Counted from the first letter of the stretch, positions 1 through 8,998 are shown. The stretch: DNA of 24,254 nucleotides from Flammula alnicola (GCA_015499995.1 JADNRV010000573.1:1-24254), one strand, 5' to 3'. Translations and numbers: made by a program. Notes: generated by a model from the sequence alone, not told the origin.

Positions 1-292
1 ACGTTTTCCTTCGAGACTCCTGGGAACTCGAAGGCAGCCGTCACCAAGTTCTTCTCGCTGTCCTCGTGAAGATCCATCCTAGGAAAATCGACGTGCGACG
101 ATTAGTCCTCTTTCGCCTGTGGAAGAAGGTGGCAAGATGGCTAACTCACCTTGGTTTAAAGGACCTCACGGCACCGTCTACGGAATTTCGCTGCCGTTGG
201 ACAGTATTCCTCGTCGCGTTGCGGGGCGCGAGAGACTCCTCGATGAGGCGCTCGAAATCGTAGAAGGGTTCGTAGAAGAAGATGTTAGACAT
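1..292 (-). CDS. Small heat shock protein Hsp20, left copy (5' part, runs off the window)
   Basis: This is the 5' part of an Hsp20/alpha-crystallin chaperone, an ATP-independent holdase that binds unfolding proteins in heat-stressed cytosol. The start ATG is at 292. Exon 1 is 292-150 (143 nt), a GTGAGT..TAG intron fills 149-79, and exon 2 starts at 78 and leaves the window at 1. The N-terminus reads MSNIFFYEPFYDFERLIEES, and the alpha-crystallin domain opens with DLHEDSEKNLVTAAFEFPGV. Exon 1 has the same length and intron phase as in the complete copy at 1887-2466, and the visible proteins differ at only a few positions (for example LIEESLAPRNATRN versus LVEQSLAPRNTTTN). The gene is transcribed away from its partner and lies in the left arm of the inverted duplication. 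Its TATA box and heat shock element suggest heat induction (inference). The 3' end cannot be assessed. Confidence 0.9.
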
Positions 293-377
293 ATCGCGAG
301 TTCAAGTTGTTTAGAAGGGGAAGCGATTGAGCTGAATTTAGAAGAGAACTGGGGAAGCCTAGGTGCCCATCCACTAA

Positions 378-385
378 TATTTATA
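378..385 (-). promoter_or_regulatory. TATA box of the left hsp20 gene
   Basis: TATTTATA on the plus strand reads TATAAATA in the direction of the left hsp20 gene, about 90 nt upstream of its ATG at 292. The matching TATAAATA lies at the mirrored place upstream of the right copy. Confidence 0.65.
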
Positions 386-463
386 CTAATCCCAAGCAGT
401 ACGCGTATGCTACGTGGATAATGGCCGCAATACGGATTATGGGAGACGTTCCCCGAGCGTCGT

Positions 464-478
464 AGAAGTTTCGAGAAA
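464..478. promoter_or_regulatory. Heat shock element of the left hsp20 gene
   Basis: AGAAGTTTCGAGAAA is a perfect three-unit heat shock element of the form nGAAnnTTCnnGAAn, the known binding site for trimeric heat shock factor. It lies about 80 nt upstream of the TATA box of the minus-strand hsp20 gene. Confidence 0.75.
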
Positions 479-566
479 TCGGTATAATCCATATATGGAA
501 ATTGTGGCTACAAGCGTGGCGATGTTTCTTGGATGTTTCGGTTTACCGTTCATGTGAGTGGGTATC

Positions 567-1352
567 CAAAGCGGAAAAAGAAGGGAAAAGAGCGAAAAGG
601 GAGAAGATTTCTCATGAATATTCAAAAATTTTGTCCTACATTTATTGACCTGCTTTCCATTGTCTTAAATCACGGCTACTTTGCCTAAAATCAGTGGAAT
701 TTGATGCCCTCCAGCCAGAGAAATCCTAAAAAAATCCTGCGGGGTGCACAACTCCAAAGTTTGAATGACTATTAGGAAATATCCCTCTTCTTCTGATGGC
801 AATTTGAAGGTACTTACCATAAAAATTGATCCTTAAGGTGCCATTGAGGTATTGTATTTATTATGTATCTTATAGAATTAGCTGCACACTCCGGATGAGA
901 TGAGAGCGCAGAAGCCGTACCTGAAGCATACCTTGCGAGCCCTCTCACGATATTGGCATGATCAAATAAACAGCTTAAAAATCAGAATACCTAGCTGTAT
1001 ATAATCTAAATGTTAATTGTATTTTTTAGAGGCACTTCACGCATTAGAACAAGGCAAGAACGAGGTTAAGGACTGTTGGATGCCTGACTTCGAGACGTCA
1101 GGTGAAGGGTGGTCCGTGAGAGTGTGGCAGTGCGCCGAAGCGCGGCTGGCAGATAACAATTGGGTGTGGCAGATAACATGTTAGCTCATTCATTGCCCTC
1201 CACAGCGGAAATTAAAAATGTGAATTGACAGATTCATTACAGGTGAATCTACCTACTGCCTAGCAAATTTTGGGCACGGTAGGATATGTACAGAGGTGAA
1301 GAAGACGATAATATTTTACCAACGGAATCTGCCGGGCAGATAACTGGCAGAT
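567..1352. other. Spacer between the inverted repeat arms (shared upstream region)
   Basis: I see no gene in this roughly 0.8 kb spacer; open frames are short and stop-rich. It is AT-rich around 600-1030. Its right part contains four identical decamers (annotated separately), so it may carry control sites shared by both hsp20 genes (inference). Confidence 0.5.
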
Positions 1353-1355
1353 AAC
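1148..1355 (+). repeat. Four copies of the decamer GGCAGATAAC
   Basis: Identical GGCAGATAAC copies occur at 1148-1157, 1168-1177, 1335-1344 and 1346-1355, all in the same orientation. Each contains AGATAA, which fits the WGATAR consensus of GATA-type zinc finger factors. They lie between the two divergent hsp20 promoters, next to the inner end of the right arm. A regulatory role is inference. Confidence 0.6.
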
Positions 1356-1682
1356 AACCCACTCATGTGATCGGTAAACCGATGTTCTCCAATGCAATAG
1401 ATGTTGATGAATAAGGGATAAAGTGACACCTGAGAGTAGTGCTCTCCAGATTCTCGTAGACTTTATATCCATACATTCTTCTGCTGAGCACAATCTTTGC
1501 CGTGGGTTCGGCGCCATGAACTCGCCCCTACTCTTCTGCTTTCCAATCATACATAGGATCTGTAAGAGACCAGATAGCGCCATATATTTTTGCTTACGAT
1601 CTGTGACATGTCAGCCACACTCCACTGCATTCCGGAAACGTAGGAGCATTGGAGCCACAATTTCCATATATGGATATGCTGA

Positions 1683-1697
1683 TTTCTCGAAGTTTCT
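1683..1697. promoter_or_regulatory. Heat shock element of the right hsp20 gene
   Basis: TTTCTCGAAGTTTCT is a perfect three-unit element (nTTCnnGAAnnTTCn), the mirror counterpart of the one at 464-478. It lies about 85 nt upstream of the TATA box. Confidence 0.75.
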
Positions 1698-1781
1698 ACC
1701 ACGCTCGGGTGGCGTCTCCCATGATCGAAGGTATTGCGACGATTGTCCACGTACGCGTACGCGCGTAGTGCTCGGAATTGG

Positions 1782-1789
1782 TATAAATA
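1782..1789 (+). promoter_or_regulatory. TATA box of the right hsp20 gene
   Basis: TATAAATA lies about 100 nt upstream of the ATG at 1887, matching the spacing in the divergent partner. Confidence 0.7.
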
Positions 1790-1886
1790 AGAGAAGGTGG
1801 ATGCCTAGGTTTCCCAATTCTCCTGCAGATTCAGCTCAATCGCCACATTCACCTCAACCAACCACTTCTTCCAAACGACTCGCGAC

Positions 1887-2466
1887 ATGTCTAACATTTT
1901 CTTCTACGAGCCCTTCTACGATTTCGAGCGCCTCGTCGAGCAATCTCTTGCACCCCGCAACACGACGACGAATGCTGTCCAAGGGCAACGAAATTCCGTT
2001 GATGGTGCAGTGAGGTCCTTCAAACCAAGGTGAGTTTTGGTGACCTTCAAATGGCTTTCTTCGGAGAACTAATAATTAATTCGTTGTAGGATGGACCTTC
2101 ATGAAGACAGCGAGAAGAACTTGGTGACGGCTGCCTTCGAGTTCCCAGGAGTCTCGAAGGAGAACATTCAGATCGATATCCACAACGGCAAATTGACTGT
2201 CTCCGCTGAGACGAAGCAGTCGAGTGAGCACGACGAGAATGGCTATGCCGTGCGCGAACGCCGATTCGGGAAGTTCTCGCGAACGCTCCAGCTACCTCAG
2301 GGTGTCAAGGTATGTCCTCAACTATCTGGATCTTTTCGGATTAATAACCAACACATTTATTGCGCAGGACGATGAGATTAAAGCATCATTGGAAAATGGC
2401 ATTCTCACTGTCACATTCCCCAAGACGACACCAGAACTCGCTCCCAAGCGCATTACTATCGCTTGA
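1887..2466 (+). CDS. Small heat shock protein Hsp20, right copy (complete)
   Basis: This is a complete Hsp20 family chaperone of 153 residues, a normal length for a fungal small heat shock protein. Exons are 1887-2029, 2090-2309 and 2368-2466; both introns (60 and 58 nt) are GT..AG and the joins keep frame. The short N-terminal arm (FFYEPFYDFERLVEQ) is followed by an alpha-crystallin domain from about residue 49. Visible hallmarks are AAFEFPGVSKENIQIDI, the strand NGKLTVSAE, and the closing ASLENGILTVTFPK motif, followed by a short tail ending KRITIA, which has an I-x-I motif of the kind used for oligomer contacts. The upstream TATA box and perfect heat shock element suggest heat induction. 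It pairs divergently with a near-identical gene at 292-1 and is probably a recent duplicate. The annotation rests on protein motifs and is secure. Confidence 0.95.
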
Positions 2467-3016
2467 ATTGACGATCTGTATCCATTCAATAACTTCATAG
2501 TCATCTACCACTGTATCCATAGTACTATATATAAGTCTTTCTTAAAAAATAATACCCTGCGTCAAAATTACACGTGTGCTGGAAGATCACTCATATGAGA
2601 CCCATTCAAATAGAACAGGGGGCCTTGAAAGAGAAACTTGGGAGTCCTTCAAGCCAATAATTATATTAAAACGCACCCTTTGTTGGATCTAATTTAGTCG
2701 GGCCAAAGCGCGCATTGGAATTACTTAAGCGTCTTGAAATAATATCGGGGACAAATTTGATGGAAGGAGTATACTTATCTCAATGGCTACATGCAGGGAA
2801 GCCTACTTCAACCAATCATTTGAGACACCAGAGCACAACCAGCTCGCCCAAAATTCTCCTCTCGGATCAGAGCCCCTGAGCTGACCAATTTGCTGTGAGT
2901 ATTATTTACTTACATAAGCAAACGGTTTCCAACATTGGCGGCCGCCTCGACAATTCACGTTCTTCGCCTCGCACAACTTCTCGACCGTCTGCCAGTCTCT
3001 TTTTCGTGTTAACGAA
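2467..3016. other. Intergenic region between hsp20 and LCB1
   Basis: The first part is the hsp20 3' flank, AT-rich with short polyadenylation-like AATAA stretches. The last 100 bases before 3017 are pyrimidine-rich and should hold the LCB1 promoter or leader. No further gene is seen. Confidence 0.5.
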
Positions 3017-4793
3017 ATGAATTCCACCTCAACGACTTTGGCGCCTCTTTTCGGGTTTTTGGAGTACACGTTGACGACAACTCAGACAACTTTCGACAAA
3101 CTTCCTGGTTCGGCCGTAATTCAACGATATGTCAAGAGTTCTCACCAGAACGATCCTGGACGAACACTCCTAGAGCTTATCCTTATCATATTCGCTATTC
3201 GTACCCTTCTTCAATCCAGAACACGGGCAGACAGGACTGGAAAACATTTTATACAGTTTAGTGACAAGGTACGTGCCAAATCCTTCCTCGACGTGGAACA
3301 TGATACATATCCCATTGTCATTTGCAGGAAATTGACGAACTCGTCGACGAATGGATCCCCGAACCCCTCGCGCAACCTCTAACGACAACCGAACAGTCTG
3401 ACCTCGCCGCAGTTCCTATAATTGCGGGCCCCAACGGTCCCAAGCCCAAAGTGGTTTCCACAGGCAAAACCGCGATCAACCTTGCGAGTTTTAACTTCAC
3501 TGGCTTGGCTGGGAATGAGCACATCAAGCAGCGCGCAGTGGAGACACTGCGAAAGTATGGTTTAGGCAGTTGTGGGCCTCCTGGCTTCTACGGCACACTG
3601 GGTGGGTCTGAGACTTTTCGTCCGTGGTGACAGACATCTAACTGAGCGCAGATGTTCACATGGATTTGGAAAACGATATCGCCGACTTCTTGGGCACCGA
3701 AGCGGCTATTCTCTACTCGCAGGGTTTCTCGACAATCTCCTCCGTGATTCCAGCATTTTGCAAACGTGGCGATATCATAGTCGCAGACCGTGCCGTCAAT
3801 TTTGCCCTTCAGAAGGGAATCCAGATTTCTCGCTCCACCGTTCGCTGGTTTGACCACAATGACCTGACCAGCCTTGAGGAGGTCCTCGTTAGCATCGAGA
3901 AGGAAAGGAAGAAACGCCGCGGACCACTGACCCGTCGTTTCATCATCACCGAAGGCATTTTCCAGAAAGATGGTGTAATGGTTGACTTGCCGAAACTCGT
4001 TCGTGTTCAATCTTTTTCGGCTGTGGCGTGTTTTCTTACCTTCATTTCCTAGATTGAGCTCAAGTACAAGTACAAATATCGCCTTATCCTTGATGAAACC
4101 TACTCTTTCGGAACCGTCGGCAGGACTGGACGCGGGCTCACAGAGCTGTATAATGTCCCAGCCTCCAAGGTCGACATGCTCCTCGGGTCTTGTGCAACCG
4201 GCCTCGCCTCTGGAGGAGGTTTCTGTGCAGGATCACGCACGGTCGTTGATCACCAACGTATCAACGGGCCCTCTTTCGTCTTCTCTGCCTCGATGCCTGC
4301 TCTTCTCGCCGTAAGCGCCTCAGAGGCCATCAATATCTTCCGCAACACCCCATCCATCTTTGAGACCCTGCAGGAGAACGTTCGCGCTGCACGGGCGATC
4401 CTCGACCGCATCGACCTCATTACTGTCCCTTCGCATCCTGCGTCGCCTGTCATCCATATTTATGTCCGCCAACAATCACCTGCATCCTTAGCGGTACCAT
4501 CTCCCACAAGGAATCATCACTCCCTCCCTACATCCGTCAACTCAGCCAAGGATATTGTTGGTCGTGAATCGGAGTATGAGGCTGAGGAGAGACTGCTGCA
4601 GGAAGTCGTGGAGGAAGCTCTGACTCAGGGCGTGCTTGTTACACGGGCGAAGAGGCTCAAAGGACAAGAGATCGTGGAGCCGAGGCCAAGCATCAGGCTG
4701 GCTCTTTCCAGCGCCCTGACCAAGAAGGAAACGGAGAAGGCCGTGGGCGTGTTGAAGACCGTCCTCGTCAAGGTCTTGGGCAAGAAGCGGTGA
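3017..4793 (+). CDS. LCB1: Serine palmitoyltransferase subunit 1 (LCB1/SPTLC1)
   Basis: This is the Lcb1 subunit of serine palmitoyltransferase, the ER enzyme that condenses serine with palmitoyl-CoA in the first step of sphingolipid synthesis. Four exons (3017-3268, 3328-3601, 3652-3998, 4053-4793) join in frame to 537 residues. A membrane helix sits at about 51-65 ([11 protein letters not shown]). The alpha-oxoamine synthase fold follows: [16 protein letters not shown] (Cys166 matches the conserved Cys133 of human SPTLC1), [27 protein letters not shown] near 302-311 and [18 protein letters not shown] near 357-374. At the usual PLP-lysine site it reads [16 protein letters not shown] with no lysine, as expected for the non-catalytic subunit, which works with Lcb2. 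A serine/proline-rich insert lies near residue 430. Nothing in the frame suggests damage. The 3' flank contains the first copy of a direct repeat. Confidence 0.95.
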
Positions 4794-4813
4794 TTATTTT
4801 TCGAAGACACGGA

Positions 4814-4996
4814 AACATCGTCACTTTTGTTTGTTATCTTACTGCTGCCATCTAAGTTTCTAAATTTTCAGACTCCATACTACATACCCGAGTTATTTTT
4901 CCCCCGCTATACTTCACCAGTCTGGACCTTTTTTCCTGGTTTATCGTAAAGATGTTCGCATAAACTTCGTAATAAATAACTCATGACCGCGAGATG
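4814..4996. repeat. Direct repeat, copy 1 (in the LCB1 3' flank)
   Basis: This stretch starts about 20 nt after the LCB1 stop and matches 7169-7354 in the same orientation. Shared blocks include CATCGTCACTTTT, ACATACTACATACC, GCTATACTTCACCA, GATGTTCGCATAAACTTCG and CATGACCGCGAGATG. Weaker similarity (GAGCTTGA, AAGTTCCGG) continues to about 5085. No coding potential is seen. Confidence 0.85.
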
Positions 4997-5513
4997 TCAC
5001 GTCGTGCAGTATATTCCTCCAAGTAAGTGGTGTATGTTTTCGGCGCCTCGCGCAGTCGCGCTTGAGCTTGAATTGAAGTTCCGGTGACCGGTGACCCCTG
5101 GCAGCCTCCTTCCTTGCTATCACCGGGCCCGTGACACGAGCCTTGTTTCAGTCCAGTATCCAGCGTCGCTCTTCGGCAGAATATACATACTTCCCATAAA
5201 TTCAAATGACTCGTTACACTTTTTGAGTCTCCTGCGCCCACTGACGCTGACTGTCACTTGCTTACCGGTACCCGGCACCTCCGAGTCTTACACGTCTTTT
5301 TCTCTGGGCAACAACACTCTCGTTGCACTCCAGCACTGCCTACTGGGACATCCAGCCCCCGGGTTTCTGGTTGTGGGAACAACTCACCAAGGGCCCCTCT
5401 GCCTTGCACCAGGCTTCAGGTTCTCATGCTCTCCAACTCGTCAAAATTGAGGCCTGAGGATGGGATGCCGACCAACAGTCCTAGAGCTCTCAAAATGCAA
5501 CACTAACTGGCAG
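4997..5513. other. Non-coding stretch upstream of the mu-adaptin relic
   Basis: Open frames here are short and overlap on both strands with no recognisable protein. The last 15 bases contain CTAAC followed by CAG at 5511-5513, which looks like the leftover 3' end of an intron leading into the adjacent relic. Confidence 0.4.
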
Positions 5514-5960
5514 AGATCATCACCTTCCCGCATCGGCTGACGCAGGTGCTCATCGAATACTTCAAGGGGTTGGAGGAGAGGAGAGTATACGCGACAACTT
5601 CGTCGTCATATACGAGCTCATCGATAACATGATGGACTTTGGGTACCTGTAGAGGACTGGGAGCAAGATCCTGCAGGAGTATATCACCTAGGAGTCGCAC
5701 AAGCTCGAGAGAGTCTACGTGCGCTTCCCGATGGCCGTCACAAACGCCGTATCATGGCGGATGGAGGGCATCCGGAACCGGTATCGGAAGAATGAAGAGT
5801 TATCGAGAGTCAACATGCTCGTTCGTGTTTTCGTCCTTCTGTTCCATCTGCGAGACTGGGGCTGACTGAGTGTTATCCCACAGGTCAATGCAAATGGCAA
5901 CATCGTCCGCTCGGAGATTCTTGGAGCTGTGAAAATGGAGTGTTATCTATCAGGCATGCC
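5514..5960 (+). pseudogene. AP-1 clathrin adaptor mu subunit fragment (decayed)
   Basis: This is a broken copy of the AP-1 medium chain, which in its intact form sorts cargo at the trans-Golgi and endosomes. Recognisable pieces in order are HRLTQVLIEYFKGLEE, then RDNFVVIYELIDNMMDFGY, SKILQEYIT, SHKLE, PMAVTNAVSWRMEGI and YRKNE, and after an intron-like gap (about 5822-5883, GTTCGT..CACAG) NANGNIVRSEILGAVKM and CYLSGMP. Damage includes a frameshift after the GLEE block near 5580, in-frame TAG codons at 5650-5652 and 5689-5691, and a small deletion between SHKLE and PMAVTN. The N-terminal exon and most of the C-terminal cargo domain are missing. Kept intron remnants point to a DNA-level duplication. 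An intact parent gene is expected elsewhere in the genome (inference). Confidence 0.85.
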
Positions 5961-6269
5961 AGCCCCTTTTCTTCTTCATTTATTTTACTTATCCTCTGTA
6001 CCAGCTTTCCGCAGGAAGCTTGAAGAAAGGTGTGTTTTGTGTACTCGAATTCACGCGGTTGCTAATGTGTTTGGACGACAAGTACGTTGCTACGGTCACT
6101 AATCTAGGATAACAAGCCAATAGGTTCGGCCCTCGTTTCCATCTGCAAAGTGCAGGAACTGACTCGACCGTCTTACGGCAGTTGTGAATCACAGTCTATT
6201 TAGACTGACGGCTGCTTCATCAATGTCACTACTAAACGATGTTTGGATTGAACTCAGATAAAATAGGGC
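5961..6269. other. Gap between the two relics
   Basis: No clear protein similarity is seen. TTTTACTTATCCTCTGTACCAG near 5980-6001 could be a decayed intron end continuing the mu-adaptin relic, but what follows does not read as adaptin in any frame. Confidence 0.35.
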
Positions 6270-6985
6270 GAGCCAGAGGTGGCGGGAATTCAACCTCGGC
6301 GAGCTCGTCTTCGCCTAACGCCGGCGCTTATGAATAACCACAAGGAAGACGAAGCGGGCCGCTGTTGGAGATTATCCGGACTAATGGGTATGGTTTTGAT
6401 AATCGCTGGGACAGTGATGGACCCACTATCGCGACTCCGCGTGATGCCTATCTTTACACCAGGATTGGCAAAGTGGGTTCCCGGATCAACCACAGGTGTG
6501 TAAGGTCTCCAGCTTATTCGAAAATCGCTCTGTGATTTACCATAAGTCATAACTCTTGCGGATGTCACAGCTGCGTGCCTAGTATCCGGCAGAAACTTAA
6601 GCTCGACTCTTTCTCTCTCCAGTTCACGGCTTCAAGGGACATCAAAGCCAGCGAGCAAATGTTCTACTCCTACTGTGGTGTTTACCAAGGCGTTATATGC
6701 GAATGCTCCGCCTGTGTCAACGCCACGCCTGAAACCGACAAATTGCGCAAAGAGATCGATAAGCGCTTCGAGATATACGACCGTAAATGTCGAGCCTGAA
6801 TGGGAGGTGCAGCCATCACCAGGAAAGATCTCGATGAGATGCTCCGATTCCAAGAGGGTGCAGTCAAGGAAGGTTTGCACTCGCAAACACCGTCCTCTTG
6901 GAGATGATCCGGATTGCGTATTCGAAGTTAGGGATGCACGCCCAGGCGCTGGAATATTCGGATTAGGTAGATAAATATCGTAAGT
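6270..6985 (+). pseudogene. SET-domain protein (lysine methyltransferase-like) fragment, decayed
   Basis: This is a broken copy of a fungal SET-domain protein of the SMYD-like type. Recognisable pieces are ALMNNHKED, then in another frame LLEIIRTNGYGF and GSRINH. A clean 75-nt GT..AG intron (6496-6570) splits the codon after NH, so splicing gives the hallmark NHSC motif. RDIKASEQMFYSYCG (core SET strand and tyrosines), CECSACVNATPETDKLRKE (post-SET cysteines), RKDLDEMLRFQEGAVKEGL and LLEMIRIAYSKLGMHAQALE follow. Damage includes a frameshift near 6360, a missing segment between SYCG and CECSAC, a stop at 6797-6799, a further frameshift near 6890 and a stop after ALEYSD. No start or N-terminal region is seen. 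Intact motifs around the active site suggest fairly recent decay. Confidence 0.8.
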
Positions 6986-7168
6986 TGTACAATTATAAGG
7001 CGTAGTAGCCTATCGTACATATGTATCGTCTCTCTTTTGTCTCGTTGTGCCCTATAATGTTAATAGCTTAGCCTTGAATATTTGAATAGCTTGACCCTTC
7101 GGGAGGATCATCTATACGCGGATTCAGCCCTACATGAGGCCCATGGAGATTTGTATTCTCGGCGTTAC

Positions 7169-7354
7169 AACATCGTCACTTTTTTTGGTTATCTTACTGC
7201 CAGTGATGCTATCTAGATTTCTAATTTTCAAGACTACATACTACATACCTGAGTTAATTTTTCCTCGCTATACTTCACCAATGGACCTTTTTTTCTGGTT
7301 TGTCGTAAGATGTTCGCATAAACTTCGTAATAAATAGCTCATGACCGCGAGATG
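7169..7354. repeat. Direct repeat, copy 2
   Basis: This is the second copy of the repeat at 4814-4996, in the same orientation and about 2.36 kb downstream, with small indels. It is not preceded by LCB1 coding sequence, so only the 3' flank was duplicated or the coding part was lost. The two copies bracket both pseudogene fragments. Confidence 0.85.
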
Positions 7355-8998
7355 CTGTAGAAGCTTTTGAGCTTGACTCGTGAATGTTTAAATCTGTTTC
7401 AAGTTCCGGACCTCTTTCCATCCAGGCGCATGCTGTGAAGTTTGGAGGTAATTTCGGAGATGTGTTCAACGCCGCCGAGAGATTATCGCTGGTTATCTTT
7501 TTCCCCCGCTCCCCATAGAGTCAGAGCCGTTATTTTCATGGCCATCTTCTCGGTACACAAGCCCCAAGGCTCAGAAACCTCTTTCATCACACAGTTCAAT
7601 CACACGCATGTTTCCCAAACACGAGGTGTAGTCTTGATTCTTCGGGGGGGACATCTAATTTATACGGACCATGGAGCTTTACATTCTCCTTCTCGGTGTC
7701 TCGTAATAGACTCGGGCTTGGGCTTATCATAGACCTGCAACCGATGCTTATCCATTACATTTATAAAGAATGCGCAATCCTTCAAAATACTGCATAGGTA
7801 TGAATGTATGGGCTTGTATTCGACTCCATTAATAACTGCATATTAATAGAGATACTAGTAAGTACGGCGCGATGGAATTATAAGGTTTGGTGCTGACCGC
7901 CTCGAAGGGTGCATGTTATGAATCGAAATAGCGAGCGTCATCCAGAACTTGAGTTACTTGACCGTTGAGGACCTTTCAACTCTCATACGCTTGAGATCGA
8001 TTAGCATTCAAGGGGCACGTATTATAGTATATCCCTTATAATAATCACCTCTGCTGGGCATGGGCGCTTAATATGGAGTTGCGGCAGGGGCTGCTCTCCA
8101 ATGCTGCTTCAACCTTCCATAAAATTCAAGGCTAAAGCAATAGTGAAAGCTTTCTAAGTTACACAACTTCTTCATAACATAATGGTCAGCAGGACAAATA
8201 CAAGCTTGCTCGCTCGGTTTGGCGAAATGGAAGCAAATGTATGATTACCTTTTTTAGTCGTTGATAAAATGCTTTTTGTAACACCGGAGTTAAGCGATAA
8301 GCGCCCAAGCTCAGCACTTGCGAAAACAATTTCATCGGAGGTCCTCGAATGCAACGGAAGAAGACCCGTACCATGAGGTGTTTTGAGATCAAATCTTTTG
8401 TTCTTAATCCAAAGCCAGGGACAAACTGGGGTTTCTTCCGTTTTCTGGTAAATTACTCAAATGAGGACGGACAGGTTTCGAATTCAAAAAAGGCTCAGGA
8501 GATACTGCGGTTTGCCGCCGCAGGCCCGCCTAGCACTTCATGCGAACTTGGGCCTACGACCGCAGGATCGAACTTGAATAGTCCCGGAATGAAGTTTAGA
8601 ACATATCATTATCAAGGTCTAGGCGGCGGGGATCTGATGCACTCCGAAATTCGTTCAAACGTTCGCGAACAAAAGCAGCTGCATGAAAAGTAACTAGTAA
8701 ATCCTAGTTCTTCACGAGCTGCTTGATAGGGAGCTACTTACCCACCAATGACCCCGACGCGATGCTGGACTGCATGCGGCGGCGTGATTAATCGAATTCA
8801 GGGCCATCCCGTCACACTTCGATCTTTGGGTAACAAGTCGTCTTCGCAACGTAAAGAACCCCAAAGCGCCCTTGACGGCCTGAGGCAAATTATGTCAACG
8901 TTCAACTGAGTTTCTGCGCACCACATTTCGCCTTCTCTCTCGTACCTTCATCCCCGCCACCCTCATTTTCCTCGTCCCCGCCGTCTTAGTTGCCAGCG
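7355..8998. other. Gene-free stretch
   Basis: No recognisable gene is seen in about 1.6 kb. The longest open frame (8349-8693, 114 codons) shows no motif and has composition like its surroundings. A faint similarity links 7638-7706 with 7098-7166. The last 60 bases before 8999 are strongly CT-rich, like a fungal promoter, and probably belong to the next gene. Confidence 0.45.

Larger units (their letters stand above)
1..566. repeat. Left arm of a large imperfect inverted repeat
   Basis: Reverse-complementing this stretch gives the same order of elements as the right arm: TATA box, heat shock element, CCATATATGG block, then a CGGTTTACCG block and CATGAGTGGG-type end. Similarity is strongest in coding sequence and at the promoter elements and weaker between them. 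The outer boundary lies beyond the window start. The inner boundary near 566 was placed by eye. Confidence 0.8.
1353..2166. repeat. Right arm of the large inverted repeat
   Basis: This is the mirror copy of the left arm, reading from CCCACTCATGTGATCGG through CCATATATGG, the heat shock element and the TATA box into hsp20 exons 1 and 2. Roughly 1398-1625 has no counterpart in the left arm. The outer end cannot be fixed because the left arm is cut by the window edge. Confidence 0.8.

Noticed and set aside
8490..8600. Possible minus-strand tRNA from GTTCGATCC
   Set aside because: The T-stem does not pair and no D-arm or anticodon arm fits.
8349..8693. 114-codon open frame as a gene
   Set aside because: No recognisable motif, no promoter-like upstream sequence, and composition resembling the surrounding non-coding DNA.
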